A stretch of DNA of 62,781 nt. Source: Oscillospiraceae bacterium. GTDB lineage: Bacteria > Bacillota > Clostridia > Oscillospirales > Oscillospiraceae. Below the pieces are notes generated by a model. That model saw only the letters and a list, made by a program, of their open reading frames with translations. It had not been told where the DNA came from and searched no databases. Within the stretch, counting starts at the first letter, position 1; the number at the start of each line of letters is the position of its first letter. The translations under genes were made by a program, and so were the position numbers. The stretch lies in NCBI GenBank assembly GCA_017521485.1, contig JAFXCL010000033.1:1-62781 (forward strand). Direction: 5' to 3'. Below, one piece after another: positions 33,503-40,917 of this stretch.

Positions 33503-33872
33503 AATAGCGCCACCATTTCGGTGACGCTCAGAGTGTCGAAAAAGACGACAAGACAAGCAACTCACACTCGTCGGCGTATATGGATACGGTAGAGGGTGAG
33601 TTGCGATGTAAGTCAAAATGCATCTTTTTGTAAGTTTTGGGGGAATATCATACTTTCTCACCGACGAGAAAGTATGCAAAGAGTCGCCGAGGACCTCCCG
33701 TATGGTCCTCGGACTCCCCAGACGGCCTAAGGGGGAAGCGGATTGGATTTGCAACTTCCAGCATTTCCTCCGCTTCCCCCTTAGGAAACCCTTTGATTGC
33801 TTATTCAAACATGCATTTTAACGGTTGGCGCCTTTTCCGGCGCTCTGAGCATCACCGAGAGGTGACGCTATT
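33503..33872. repeat. MITE-like element with ~30-bp terminal inverted repeats
   Basis: The left end (33503-33533, AATAGCGCCACCATTTCGG...) and right end (33843-33872) are inverted copies with about four differences and one indel. Nested inside are AAAATGCAT/ATGCATTTTA inverted segments, CCTAAGGGGGAAGCGGA with its complement, a CCGAGGACC...GGTCCTCGG hairpin and a TTTCTC...GAGAAA hairpin. There is no transposase or credible ORF. It looks like a non-autonomous, multiply palindromic insertion of about 370 bp. Confidence 0.6.
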
Positions 33873-33917
33873 ATTATATCGCAAATAGTCGAAAATGGCA
33901 AATATTTTTTAAGGAAA

Positions 33918-35198
33918 TTATCTCTGATATTCAAATTCCATATCGTAAATATCCACCACATCTCCGTCCTGAATCCCCATTTCCTCCAAACGGGCAAACA
34001 GTCCGCATTTACGCAGCTGCTGGTCGAAGTAGTTTCTCGACTCGTAATCGTCGAAATTGATGTTGATAATCAGCCGCTCCAGCCAGGTTCCGGTGACTAC
34101 CCAGGTATTGCCAAGATGCTCGATCTCCAGCTCGGAAGGATCGCCCACAGCAGTAACTACTTCCACATATTCCGGCTCGTAAATGGTTACAGGGGGCAGC
34201 GTGCGCAGCTTTTCTGCCACCACACGCATAAGTGTCTTTGTGCCCTGAGTCGTACCTGCGGAAATTTCATAAAGCTCACAGCCTGCCGCTTCCACATGCT
34301 TGCGCAGCCGCTGCAAATTATCAGATTCCGGCATTAAAAGGTCGGTCTTATTTGCCGCTACGATCATGGGGCGGTTACTCAAATCCACAGAGTAATTCTG
34401 GAGCTCCGCGCAAATGGCATCGAAATCCTCCACAGGATCTCTGCCTTCACTGCCGGACACATCGATCACATGAACCAGCAGCCGACAGCGGTCGATATGC
34501 CGCAGAAAATCGTGACCCAAGCCTGCGCCCTCTGCTGCACCCTCGATAATACCGGGAATATCCGCCATTACGAAAGATACGCCTTCATCCACATAAATAA
34601 CGCCCAAATTGGGAAACAGCGTGGTAAAGTGGTAGTTTGCGATCTTGGGGCGGGCATTGGAAGTAACGGACAGGAGGGTGGATTTACCCACATTGGGGAA
34701 GCCTACCAGACCCACATCTGCCAGAAGCTTTAATTCCAGCACCACATCCCGTTCCTGACCCTTCAGTCCAGCCTTTGCAAACCGGGGAACTTGCCGGGTG
34801 GGGGTGGCATAATGGGCATTGCCCCAGCCGCCTCTGCCGCCTTTGGCAAGAATGAAGTCCTCGCCGGTGGACATGTCCACAATAATAGCGCCGGACTCTG
34901 CGTCCCGGACTACCGTACCGCGAGGCACTTGGATGATCAGGGGCTCCCCCCGCTTACCACTCATTTTCCGACCCTGACCGTTCTGACCTGCCTGTGCGGC
35001 ATACTTGCGCTTATAGCGAAAATCCAGCAAGGTGGACAGATTATCGTTGACCCGCAGGATCACACTGCCGCCGTGACCGCCGTCGCCGCCGTCCGGACCG
35101 CCGGCTGCCACATATTTTTCCCGGTGGAACGCCACCGCGCCGTCGCCGCCGCGACCGCCGATGACGGTGATCCGCACCTTATCTACAAACATTTCCAT
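33918..35198 (-). CDS. obg: GTPase Obg/CgtA
   Basis: A 426-residue protein. The glycine-rich Obg domain (residues 1-158, with GGRGGDGAVAFHRE, GGPDGGDGGHGG and GKRGEPL) is followed by a G domain with G1 GFPNVGKST, G3 DIPGI and NKTD, and a C-terminal OCT domain (about residues 345-426) typical of Firmicutes. It is an essential ribosome-assembly and stress GTPase. It lies downstream of rplU-prp-rpmA on the same strand, a conserved order, but a 190-nt repeat-rich gap and terminator intervene. Confidence 0.96.
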   Translation of the reverse strand: MEMFVDKVRITVIGGRGGDGAVAFHREKYVAAGGPDGGDGGHGGSVILRVNDNLSTLLDFRYKRKYAAQAGQNGQGRKMSGKRGEPLIIQVPRGTVVRDAESGAIIVDMSTGEDFILAKGGRGGWGNAHYATPTRQVPRFAKAGLKGQERDVVLELKLLADVGLVGFPNVGKSTLLSVTSNARPKIANYHFTTLFPNLGVIYVDEGVSFVMADIPGIIEGAAEGAGLGHDFLRHIDRCRLLVHVIDVSGSEGRDPVEDFDAICAELQNYSVDLSNRPMIVAANKTDLLMPESDNLQRLRKHVEAAGCELYEISAGTTQGTKTLMRVVAEKLRTLPPVTIYEPEYVEVVTAVGDPSELEIEHLGNTWVVTGTWLERLIININFDDYESRNYFDQQLRKCGLFARLEEMGIQDGDVVDIYDMEFEYQR

Positions 35199-35226
35199 AG
35201 AAAAGCCTCCTTTGTATGAGGTAAGA

Positions 35227-35350
35227 ATTGAAAATTCAAAATGGAAAATTGAAAATTAAGGTATGCCCTGCGGGCATATATTTATAATTATGTCATTTGC
35301 GTCAGCAAATACCACAATTTTCAACTTTCAATTTTCAACTTTCAATTCAA
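35227..35350. repeat. Paired A/T-rich inverted repeats
   Basis: AATTGAAAATTCAAAATGG (35227 on) and its inverted counterpart TTTTCAACTTTCAATTTTC (35318 on) flank a CCCTGCGGGCAT segment. The unit is a copy of the family also at 16224 and 54416. Confidence 0.55.
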
Positions 35351-35354
35351 GTAA

Positions 35355-35384
35355 AAAGGCGTGTTGCAATGCAACACGCCCCAT
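35355..35384 (-). terminator. Terminator after rpmA
   Basis: GGCGTGTTGCA/TGCAACACGCC stem with an A-run on the plus strand, giving U's on the minus transcript. Confidence 0.8.
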
Positions 35385-35392
35385 TTACGACC

Positions 35393-35677
35393 TTACTGCT
35401 CCACAGCGTACACGGAGCACTGACGGCGATCCTTACCCTTACGCTCAAACTTGACAGTACCGTCAACCAGAGCAAACAGAGTGTCATCGCTGCCGATACC
35501 GACATTGACACCGGGATGGATATGAGTGCCTCTCTGACGAACCAGAATGTTGCCAGCCAGAACGAACTGACCGTCAGCACGCTTTACGCCCAGGCGCTTT
35601 GCCTCAGAATCACGACCGTTCTTGGTAGAACCGCCGCCCTTATGGTGCGCGAAGAACTGAATACCAATTTTCAGCAT
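35393..35677 (-). CDS. rpmA: Ribosomal protein bL27
   Basis: A 94-residue protein. The N-terminal MLKIGIQFF extension precedes the mature [21 protein letters not shown] start. This is the Firmicutes-type prepeptide removed by the Prp protease encoded immediately upstream. The core motif [19 protein letters not shown] is typical. The N-terminus of mature L27 reaches the peptidyl-transferase centre, so cleavage is needed for function. Confidence 0.97.
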   Translation of the reverse strand: MLKIGIQFFAHHKGGGSTKNGRDSEAKRLGVKRADGQFVLAGNILVRQRGTHIHPGVNVGIGSDDTLFALVDGTVKFERKGKDRRQCSVYAVEQ

Positions 35678-35681
35678 GGTG

Positions 35682-36005
35682 TTACACCTCCAAAACTTCG
35701 ATATAATCCGGATAATCGTCCCGCATACTGCACAAAGTGAGCATCATTCCGGCAAGCACTGCCTGAACTGCTTCTTCTTCATCGCAGGAAGCGGGGAGGG
35801 TCAGGGTGATGCGAGCATCCTCGTCCTTGACCCGGACTTTGGCTTTTGCGCCACACACATCGTTGATGGTGGTCTCAGCCATTGTCACAACAGCGGAGAC
35901 AGCTGCACAGACAATATCAGCGCCAGCCTCGGCATAGCCTGCATGGCCGGACACGGAAAAACCTGTGATTCTGTCTTCCTCAGTAAAAAATTCGCATCTA
36001 GTCAT
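35682..36005 (-). CDS. prp: Ribosomal-processing cysteine protease Prp
   Basis: A 107-residue protein with the catalytic His in GHAGYAEAG (about residue 21) and Cys in [11 protein letters not shown] (about residue 33), the hallmark of Prp. It cleaves the N-terminal extension of L27, here encoded 4 nt downstream. Its position between rplU and rpmA is the conserved Firmicutes arrangement. Confidence 0.95.
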   Translation of the reverse strand: MTRCEFFTEEDRITGFSVSGHAGYAEAGADIVCAAVSAVVTMAETTINDVCGAKAKVRVKDEDARITLTLPASCDEEEAVQAVLAGMMLTLCSMRDDYPDYIEVLEV

Positions 36006-36007
36006 AA

Positions 36008-36319
36008 TTACAGAGCGATCTTGGTGATCTCCACCTTGGTGTAGGGCTGACGATGACCGATCTTCTTCTTCTCGTTCTTCTTAGCCTTGTACCGCAGGAC
36101 AGTGATCTTCTTGCCCTTGCCGTTCTTGACGACCTTAGCCTCCACGGAAGCACCCTCCACAACGGGAGCGCCGATCTTGGAGTTCTCGCCGTCCAGCACT
36201 GCCAGGACCTGGTCGAACTTCACAGTGGATTCAGCCTCTGCCTCCAGCTTCTCGATGTACAGGACATCACCCTCGGAGACGGTGTACTGCTTACCACCGG
36301 TCACGATAACTGCTTTCAT
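36008..36319 (-). CDS. rplU: Ribosomal protein bL21
   Basis: A 103-residue protein with the L21 pattern ([18 protein letters not shown] at the start, [30 protein letters not shown] near the end). It is the first gene of rplU-prp-rpmA, separated from prp by 2 nt. A strong promoter and a leader probably forming the L21 autoregulatory element lie upstream. Confidence 0.97.
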   Translation of the reverse strand: MKAVIVTGGKQYTVSEGDVLYIEKLEAEAESTVKFDQVLAVLDGENSKIGAPVVEGASVEAKVVKNGKGKKITVLRYKAKKNEKKKIGHRQPYTKVEITKIAL

Positions 36320-36404
36320 TTCTTTTCACCTACTTTATATTGTGTAGTCTCGCTTTAAAGGCGGGTGCATTTTGGGCGCACCACTTGAACCTCTTCAATG
36401 CGGC
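36320..36404 (-). promoter_or_regulatory. Likely ribosomal protein L21 leader
   Basis: The roughly 85-nt untranslated leader between the rplU promoter and its start carries a GGTGCGCCC...GGGCGCACC-type stem (GTGGTGCGCCCAAAATGCACCCGC on the minus strand) and a CCTTTAAAGCGAGACTAC segment. Its position and size fit the Firmicutes L21 leader that binds L21 for feedback. Assignment is by context. Confidence 0.5.
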
Positions 36405-36410
36405 TGGTCC

Positions 36411-36439
36411 ATTTTAGCAAAACTTCCTGTAAAAGTCAA
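36411..36439 (-). promoter_or_regulatory. Promoter of rplU-prp-rpmA
   Basis: On the minus strand, TTGACT, 17 nt, TAAAAT. Confidence 0.8.
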
Positions 36440-36459
36440 GTATTATTTTCAGCTTTTTA

Positions 36460-36488
36460 TTGCCTTTTTGCCGGTTTCTTGGTATACT
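36460..36488 (+). promoter_or_regulatory. Promoter of apbE
   Basis: TTGCCT, 17 nt, TATACT, about 30 nt before the ATG at 36520. Confidence 0.6.
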
Positions 36489-36519
36489 TGGTAACAGAAT
36501 GTTGGAAGAAGGAACTTTT

Positions 36520-37455
36520 ATGAAACGACTTTTATGTCTGCTGGCAGTTTGGGGTCTTATTTTGGGCCTTGCCGGCTGCAAAAATACAAAGCCGGTGCAA
36601 AAGACCGTGTTCGCAATGGACACGGTTATGGACCTGCAAATCTGGGGTGCAGATGCAGAGGCTGCTGCCGAACGCATCGCCTCCCTTTTAACAGACCTGG
36701 ACCGCACCTGGTCTGCCGCAAAGGAGGAGTCCCTGATCGGACAGCTAAACAGGGGCAAGGATATTGCCTTAACCGAGGAGCAGTCCCAGCTTCTAACCAG
36801 GGTGCAGCAGCTCTCTGAACACACAAGCGGTGCATTTGACCCCCAAATGCTTTCTGTAAGCCGGGCGTGGGGATTTTACGAAAAGGAATATAGGATTCCT
36901 ACAGAAGAAGAAATTTCCCTTGCCCTGTCTGATCCCAAGTGGGATCTGGGCGCTGCGCTGAAAGGCTATGCCGGTGACCGAGCTGTTGCATTATTGGAAA
37001 ATTCCAATGTGGACTGTGCTATTTTAAATTTAGGCGGCAACATTCAGACCTACGGGCAGAAAGCAGACAAGACGCCCTGGCAGATCGGTATTCAGAACCC
37101 CGGGGGCAGTGATTATGTGGGTATTTTATCCGTTGTGGGCACTTGTGCCGTGGTCACCTCCGGAGATTATCAGCGGTATTTTGAAAAAGATGGCATCCGC
37201 TATCATCACATTATGGACCCGGAAACAGGTTGTCCTGCCGATTCCGGTCTGGCTTCTGTGACTGTGATCTGCAGAAACGGTCTGACTGCCGATGCTCTGT
37301 CTACTGCCCTGTTTGTAATGGGATTGGAAAAAGGAACAGAACTCTGGCGACAAAGCAACGATTTCGAGGCGGTGTTTATCACCACTGAGGGCGAGATTTA
37401 TGCCACAGCCGGGGCAGCCCTTTCCGGCTGTGAATATGAGGTGATCGACCGATGA
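36520..37455 (+). CDS. apbE: ApbE-family FAD:protein FMN transferase (lipoprotein)
   Basis: A 311-residue protein. The lipoprotein signal ends in LGLAGC (Cys20), so the enzyme is tethered outside the membrane. ApbE motifs are FAMDTVMDLQIWG, FDPQMLSVSRAWGFY, DLGAALKGYAGD and HHIMDPETGCPA with its metal-binding region. ApbE attaches FMN covalently to Thr/Ser in targets such as Rnf/Nqr subunits. It overlaps the NusG-II gene by 4 nt. No flavinylation target is in the window. Confidence 0.93.
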   Translation: MKRLLCLLAVWGLILGLAGCKNTKPVQKTVFAMDTVMDLQIWGADAEAAAERIASLLTDLDRTWSAAKEESLIGQLNRGKDIALTEEQSQLLTRVQQLSEHTSGAFDPQMLSVSRAWGFYEKEYRIPTEEEISLALSDPKWDLGAALKGYAGDRAVALLENSNVDCAILNLGGNIQTYGQKADKTPWQIGIQNPGGSDYVGILSVVGTCAVVTSGDYQRYFEKDGIRYHHIMDPETGCPADSGLASVTVICRNGLTADALSTALFVMGLEKGTELWRQSNDFEAVFITTEGEIYATAGAALSGCEYEVIDR

Positions 37456-37808
37456 AAACGAAATTCTGGATCATTCTCACCGCTTGTATTGTGGCTGTAT
37501 GTCTGGGGCTGACCTTATGGCTATACCGCTCCGGCGAAGCTGCCAAGACGGTCACCGTCATTTCTGAAGGAGAGGTTCTCTACACCCTTCCCCTTTCTGT
37601 GGACCAGACCATTGCGGTCACCTCCAAAAGAGGTACGAATACGGTTACGGTAAAGGACGGCAAGGTGGCAGTCACCCAGGCAGACTGCCCAGACGGACAC
37701 TGTATGGCAAGAGGCTTCTGCGACCGGGGCGCACAGATCGTGTGTCTGCCAAACCGATTGGTTTTGCAATTTTCCAGCGACCCGGCAATTGATGGGATCA
37801 GTCAATAA
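37452..37808 (+). CDS. NusG domain II-containing membrane-anchored protein
   Basis: A 118-residue protein. The N-terminal anchor (residues 5-26) is followed by a NusG_II beta domain with conserved cysteines in ADCPDGHCMARGFC and IVCLPNRLVLQF. Such proteins are regularly encoded with ApbE or Rnf genes and are thought to serve extracytoplasmic redox or flavoprotein assembly; the exact role is not established. It is coupled to apbE by an ATGA overlap. Confidence 0.88.
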   Translation: MKTKFWIILTACIVAVCLGLTLWLYRSGEAAKTVTVISEGEVLYTLPLSVDQTIAVTSKRGTNTVTVKDGKVAVTQADCPDGHCMARGFCDRGAQIVCLPNRLVLQFSSDPAIDGISQ

Positions 37809-37840
37809 AAATGGCATCTACCTTGCGTAGATGCCATTTC
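37809..37840 (+). terminator. Terminator after apbE operon
   Basis: AAATGGCATCTACC, TTGC, GTAGATGCCATTT. Nearly the same hairpin recurs at 38097. Confidence 0.85.
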
Positions 37841-38096
37841 AGAGAGTCGAAAAAGCCGCCAACCGTCAAAATGGAACATATCACATAAGAGCGTCATCCC
37901 GAGCATAGGCGCAGCCGGCATCGAGGGATCTTCGCGCCCACAAAAATGGAAAACTCCTTGCTACGCAAGGCATTTTGACTTACTGCACAAACCGGACCCT
38001 AACGTACCACTTGTACGCCGACGGGTCCGGTTTGTTTGTCTTGGCGACTTTATCGACCTCTGCCAGTCTGTCGAAAAATACTTTTTCGACAGACTG
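37841..38096. repeat. Repeat patch related to the 33.5-kb MITE-like element
   Basis: It starts with TCAGAGAGTCGAAAAAGCCG, which resembles the inner left end of the 33503-33872 element. It contains inverted CGTCAAAATGG/CATTTTGACTT segments, a GTCATCCCGAGC...TCGAGGGATC repeat, an AACCGGACCC...GGGTCCGGTT stem and an AGTCTGTCGAAAAA/TTTTTCGACAGACT stem. There is no gene. Confidence 0.5.
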
Positions 38097-38130
38097 AAAT
38101 CGCATCTACCTTGCGTAGATGCGATTTCTT
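38097..38130. terminator. Terminator after thrC
   Basis: AAATCGCATCTACC, TTGC, GTAGATGCGATTT, then TTTTT on the plus strand. It is a near duplicate of the hairpin at 37809. Confidence 0.8.
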
Positions 38131-38132
38131 TT

Positions 38133-39593
38133 TTACAGGTTCATTACAAATTCCAGCATTTTGTCCTTTTCGATCACGCCGGTGTGCCGTTCTTTCTTTT
38201 CCTGCAGACCGCTCAGGTTCTGAGGAATGGGAACGCCAGTTTTCTCCTGCAGACGGTCCATCATTGCAAATTCGTCCAGTGTCTGCTCCCCTTCCAGTGC
38301 CGTCAGCACCGCTGCGGGGAACTTATAGGGAGATGCGGTGGACAGCACCACCATAGGCCGGTGATCGCCGGTCTCGGCTACATAGCTTTCTGCCACAGCC
38401 CAGCCGGTAGCGGTGTGGGTATCGCACAGATAGTTCTGCTCTTTGAACACTTTTTCAATGGTCTTGCTTGCCTGTGCATCATCACAGAAGCCTGCCCAGA
38501 ACTCTTGGGAAATAGCATCTTTCATCTCTTCCGGCACGGTGTAAACGCCCTCCCGGTTCAGCTTACCCATTAACTGGGCAACCAGCGCCGTATCGCCGCC
38601 GGACATAAAGAACAAAAGCCGCTCCAGATTGGAGGAGACCAGAATGTCCATAGAGGGAGAAATGGTCTTATGGAGGGGGCGGCGGCGGTCATAAGTACCG
38701 GTGCGGATAAATTCGGTCAGGATATTGTTGGCATTGGAGGCGCACACCAGCTTGCCCACAGGCAGACCCAGCTTTTTTGCCAGCCAGCCTGCCAGAATGT
38801 CGCCGAAATTTCCGGTGGGTACACAGAAATTCACCTTGTCGCCCATTGTGATTCTTCCCCGCTTTAAAAGGTCTGCATAGGCCTTGAAGTAGTAGGTGAT
38901 CTGGGGTGCAAGTCTGCCAATATTAATGGAGTTTGCAGTGGACAGACGGCTGCAGTTGCCTCCGGGCAGGCAGCCGTTTTCGGCGGCTGCGAAAATGTTT
39001 TTCACGCCGGTCTGGGCATCGTCAAAGTTGCCCTTAACCGCACAAACTGCTACATTGCTGCCCTCCTGGGTCACCATTTGTGCCCGCTGGACCTTGGAAA
39101 CGCCGCCATCGGGATAGAACACGCAGATCTTCACGCCCGCTACATCCTGGAAACCCGCCAGTGCCGCCTTGCCGGTATCACCGGAGGTTGCGGTTAGAAT
39201 CAGGATATCCTCTGCCATTCCCTTTTGGGTCTTGGCTTTGGTTAAAAGCTGGGGCAGCATACACAGCGCCACATCCTTAAATGCAGATGTGGGGCCCCGG
39301 AACAGCTCCAGTACTGTAAATTTGCCGGTATCCACGGTGGGTGTCAGCTCTTCGGTCTGGAATTTGCCGGTATAAGCCTTGCGTACCAGATCGTCCATAT
39401 TTTCAATATCCGGCAGCATTGCGCCGATGATCCGGGCTGCCATAGACATGGTATCTTCCTGCAGACAAGCTGCCACATCGATGGTGGGAAGCTGCTGGGG
39501 TACATACAGTCCGCCGTCCGGTGCAAGACCGGACAGAACAGCCTGGGCACTGTCAACTTTTGTATCGACTGAGCGAGTGGAATGGTAAAGCAT
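38133..39593 (-). CDS. thrC: Threonine synthase
   Basis: A 486-residue PLP enzyme of the longer bacterial/yeast type. The N-terminus is YHSTRSVDTKVDSAQAVLSGLAPDGGLYVPQ; the PLP lysine is in GPTSAFKDVALCML, and TATSGDTGKAALAG binds phosphate. It converts O-phosphohomoserine to threonine. The start at 39593 follows AGGAGG by 5 nt; the frame upstream is not conserved in type. It is divergent from hom-lysC-asd. No thrB is present in the window. Confidence 0.95.
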   Translation of the reverse strand: MLYHSTRSVDTKVDSAQAVLSGLAPDGGLYVPQQLPTIDVAACLQEDTMSMAARIIGAMLPDIENMDDLVRKAYTGKFQTEELTPTVDTGKFTVLELFRGPTSAFKDVALCMLPQLLTKAKTQKGMAEDILILTATSGDTGKAALAGFQDVAGVKICVFYPDGGVSKVQRAQMVTQEGSNVAVCAVKGNFDDAQTGVKNIFAAAENGCLPGGNCSRLSTANSINIGRLAPQITYYFKAYADLLKRGRITMGDKVNFCVPTGNFGDILAGWLAKKLGLPVGKLVCASNANNILTEFIRTGTYDRRRPLHKTISPSMDILVSSNLERLLFFMSGGDTALVAQLMGKLNREGVYTVPEEMKDAISQEFWAGFCDDAQASKTIEKVFKEQNYLCDTHTATGWAVAESYVAETGDHRPMVVLSTASPYKFPAAVLTALEGEQTLDEFAMMDRLQEKTGVPIPQNLSGLQEKKERHTGVIEKDKMLEFVMNL

Positions 39594-39662
39594 AGGGTCC
39601 TCCTGCAAAAACATAGAAAACTGCACAAAAGTTTTGCAGTTTCCTCCTGAGTACTTGTTTTT

Positions 39663-39677
39663 ATGCAACTATTGCAT
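39663..39677. promoter_or_regulatory. Palindrome in the thrC-hom intergenic region
   Basis: ATGCAACTATTGCAT is a perfect inverted repeat overlapping the -35 of the hom promoter and lying upstream of divergent thrC. It is a plausible shared operator; the binding protein is unknown. Confidence 0.45.
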
Positions 39678-39700
39678 TTTTATTAATCTTATGATATACT
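39672..39700 (+). promoter_or_regulatory. Promoter of hom-lysC-asd
   Basis: TTGCAT, 17 nt, TATACT, about 60 nt before the hom ATG. Confidence 0.7.
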
Positions 39701-39758
39701 GTTTCCTATTAAAAAGCAAGTGTTTTCGTCATAAAACACGAAACGGGAGGTACATAGT

Positions 39759-40889
39759 ATGCGGATTGGTTTGTTAGGCTTTGGTGTCGTGGGCCGGGGT
39801 GTCTATGACATTATTGCACTCCGCTCAGATATGGAAGTTGCAAAGGTTGTGTGTCTGGAGGATATTTCTCTGCCTGACGCACAGGTAACAAAGCACTTTG
39901 ACGATGTGCTGAGCGACAGCACCATCAACACTGTTGTGGAGGCAATGGGCGGTCTGCACCCGGCGTATGAGTTCGTCCGGGCTGCGATCGAGGCAGGCAA
40001 AAACATTGTCACCTCCAATAAGGCACTGGTTGCCACATTCTATGACGAGCTGATTCCCCTGGCAGAAAGCAAGGGCGTCTGCTTCCGCTGCACCGCAGCC
40101 GTGGGCGGCGGTATCGGCTGGCTGAGCGAATTGGAGCGTGCCCGCCGTGCCCAGTCTATCCACCGGGTAGGCGGTATTATGAACGGCACCTGCAACTACA
40201 TTCTCGACTCTATGACCCGTCTGGATCTTAGCTATGCCGATGCCCTTTCTCAGGCACAGGCACTGGGCTATGCTGAGGCAAATCCCTCCACCGATGTGGA
40301 CGGCATCGACACCTGGCATAAGCTGATCCTTTCTTCTAATATTGGTTTTGGCATCACTCTGGACCCGGAAAGCGTTCCCGCTGCGGGTATCCGGAATATC
40401 CGGGCAGAGGATGTGGCTAACTTCAAAGCCCACGGTCTTGTATGCAAGCTGATCTCCACCGGCAAGAGCCAGGACGGCAGCTTCAGCGCTTATGTGCAGC
40501 CTACACTGGTCCATCAGGGCGAACCGGAGGCAGCCGTTCCCGCCAACTACAATCTGATCACACTGGTAGGCAGTGCATCCGGCCGTATGAGCTTCTACGG
40601 TCAGGGCGCAGGCCGTTACCCCACTGCATATAATGTGGTGCAGGACTGCGTGGACGTTCTGTCCGGCAAGCATTTTTACAGCCCCTACGGCAAGAAGATC
40701 AGCGCCGTCAATGCCGATGCCCTGTGCTACTATGTCAGCGGTGTGCAGGATAGCTGGCTGGAAGACAACCGGCAGGCCACCTGGGGCGATGCTGTGATCA
40801 CCAAGCCTGTTTCCGTAAAGGCAATGCATGCTTGGCTTAAGAATCATCCGGATGCATTTATCGCTGCTCTTCCCGTCAGCGAACAATAA
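39759..40889 (+). CDS. hom: Homoserine dehydrogenase, ACT-less form
   Basis: A 376-residue NAD(P)-dependent enzyme. The Rossmann motif is GLLGFGVVGRGVYDI (residues 3-17). The catalytic domain has GTCNYILDSM, the AEANPSTDVDGID substrate loop and conserved lysines in NKAL. It reduces aspartate semialdehyde to homoserine. The protein stops about 60 residues short of typical bacterial Hom and lacks the C-terminal ACT domain that confers threonine feedback. It is first in hom-lysC-asd, with GGGAGG before the ATG. Confidence 0.94.
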   Translation: MRIGLLGFGVVGRGVYDIIALRSDMEVAKVVCLEDISLPDAQVTKHFDDVLSDSTINTVVEAMGGLHPAYEFVRAAIEAGKNIVTSNKALVATFYDELIPLAESKGVCFRCTAAVGGGIGWLSELERARRAQSIHRVGGIMNGTCNYILDSMTRLDLSYADALSQAQALGYAEANPSTDVDGIDTWHKLILSSNIGFGITLDPESVPAAGIRNIRAEDVANFKAHGLVCKLISTGKSQDGSFSAYVQPTLVHQGEPEAAVPANYNLITLVGSASGRMSFYGQGAGRYPTAYNVVQDCVDVLSGKHFYSPYGKKISAVNADALCYYVSGVQDSWLEDNRQATWGDAVITKPVSVKAMHAWLKNHPDAFIAALPVSEQ

Positions 40890-40917
40890 TAACATTCCTC
40901 CTGAAAGAAGGTAAAAT

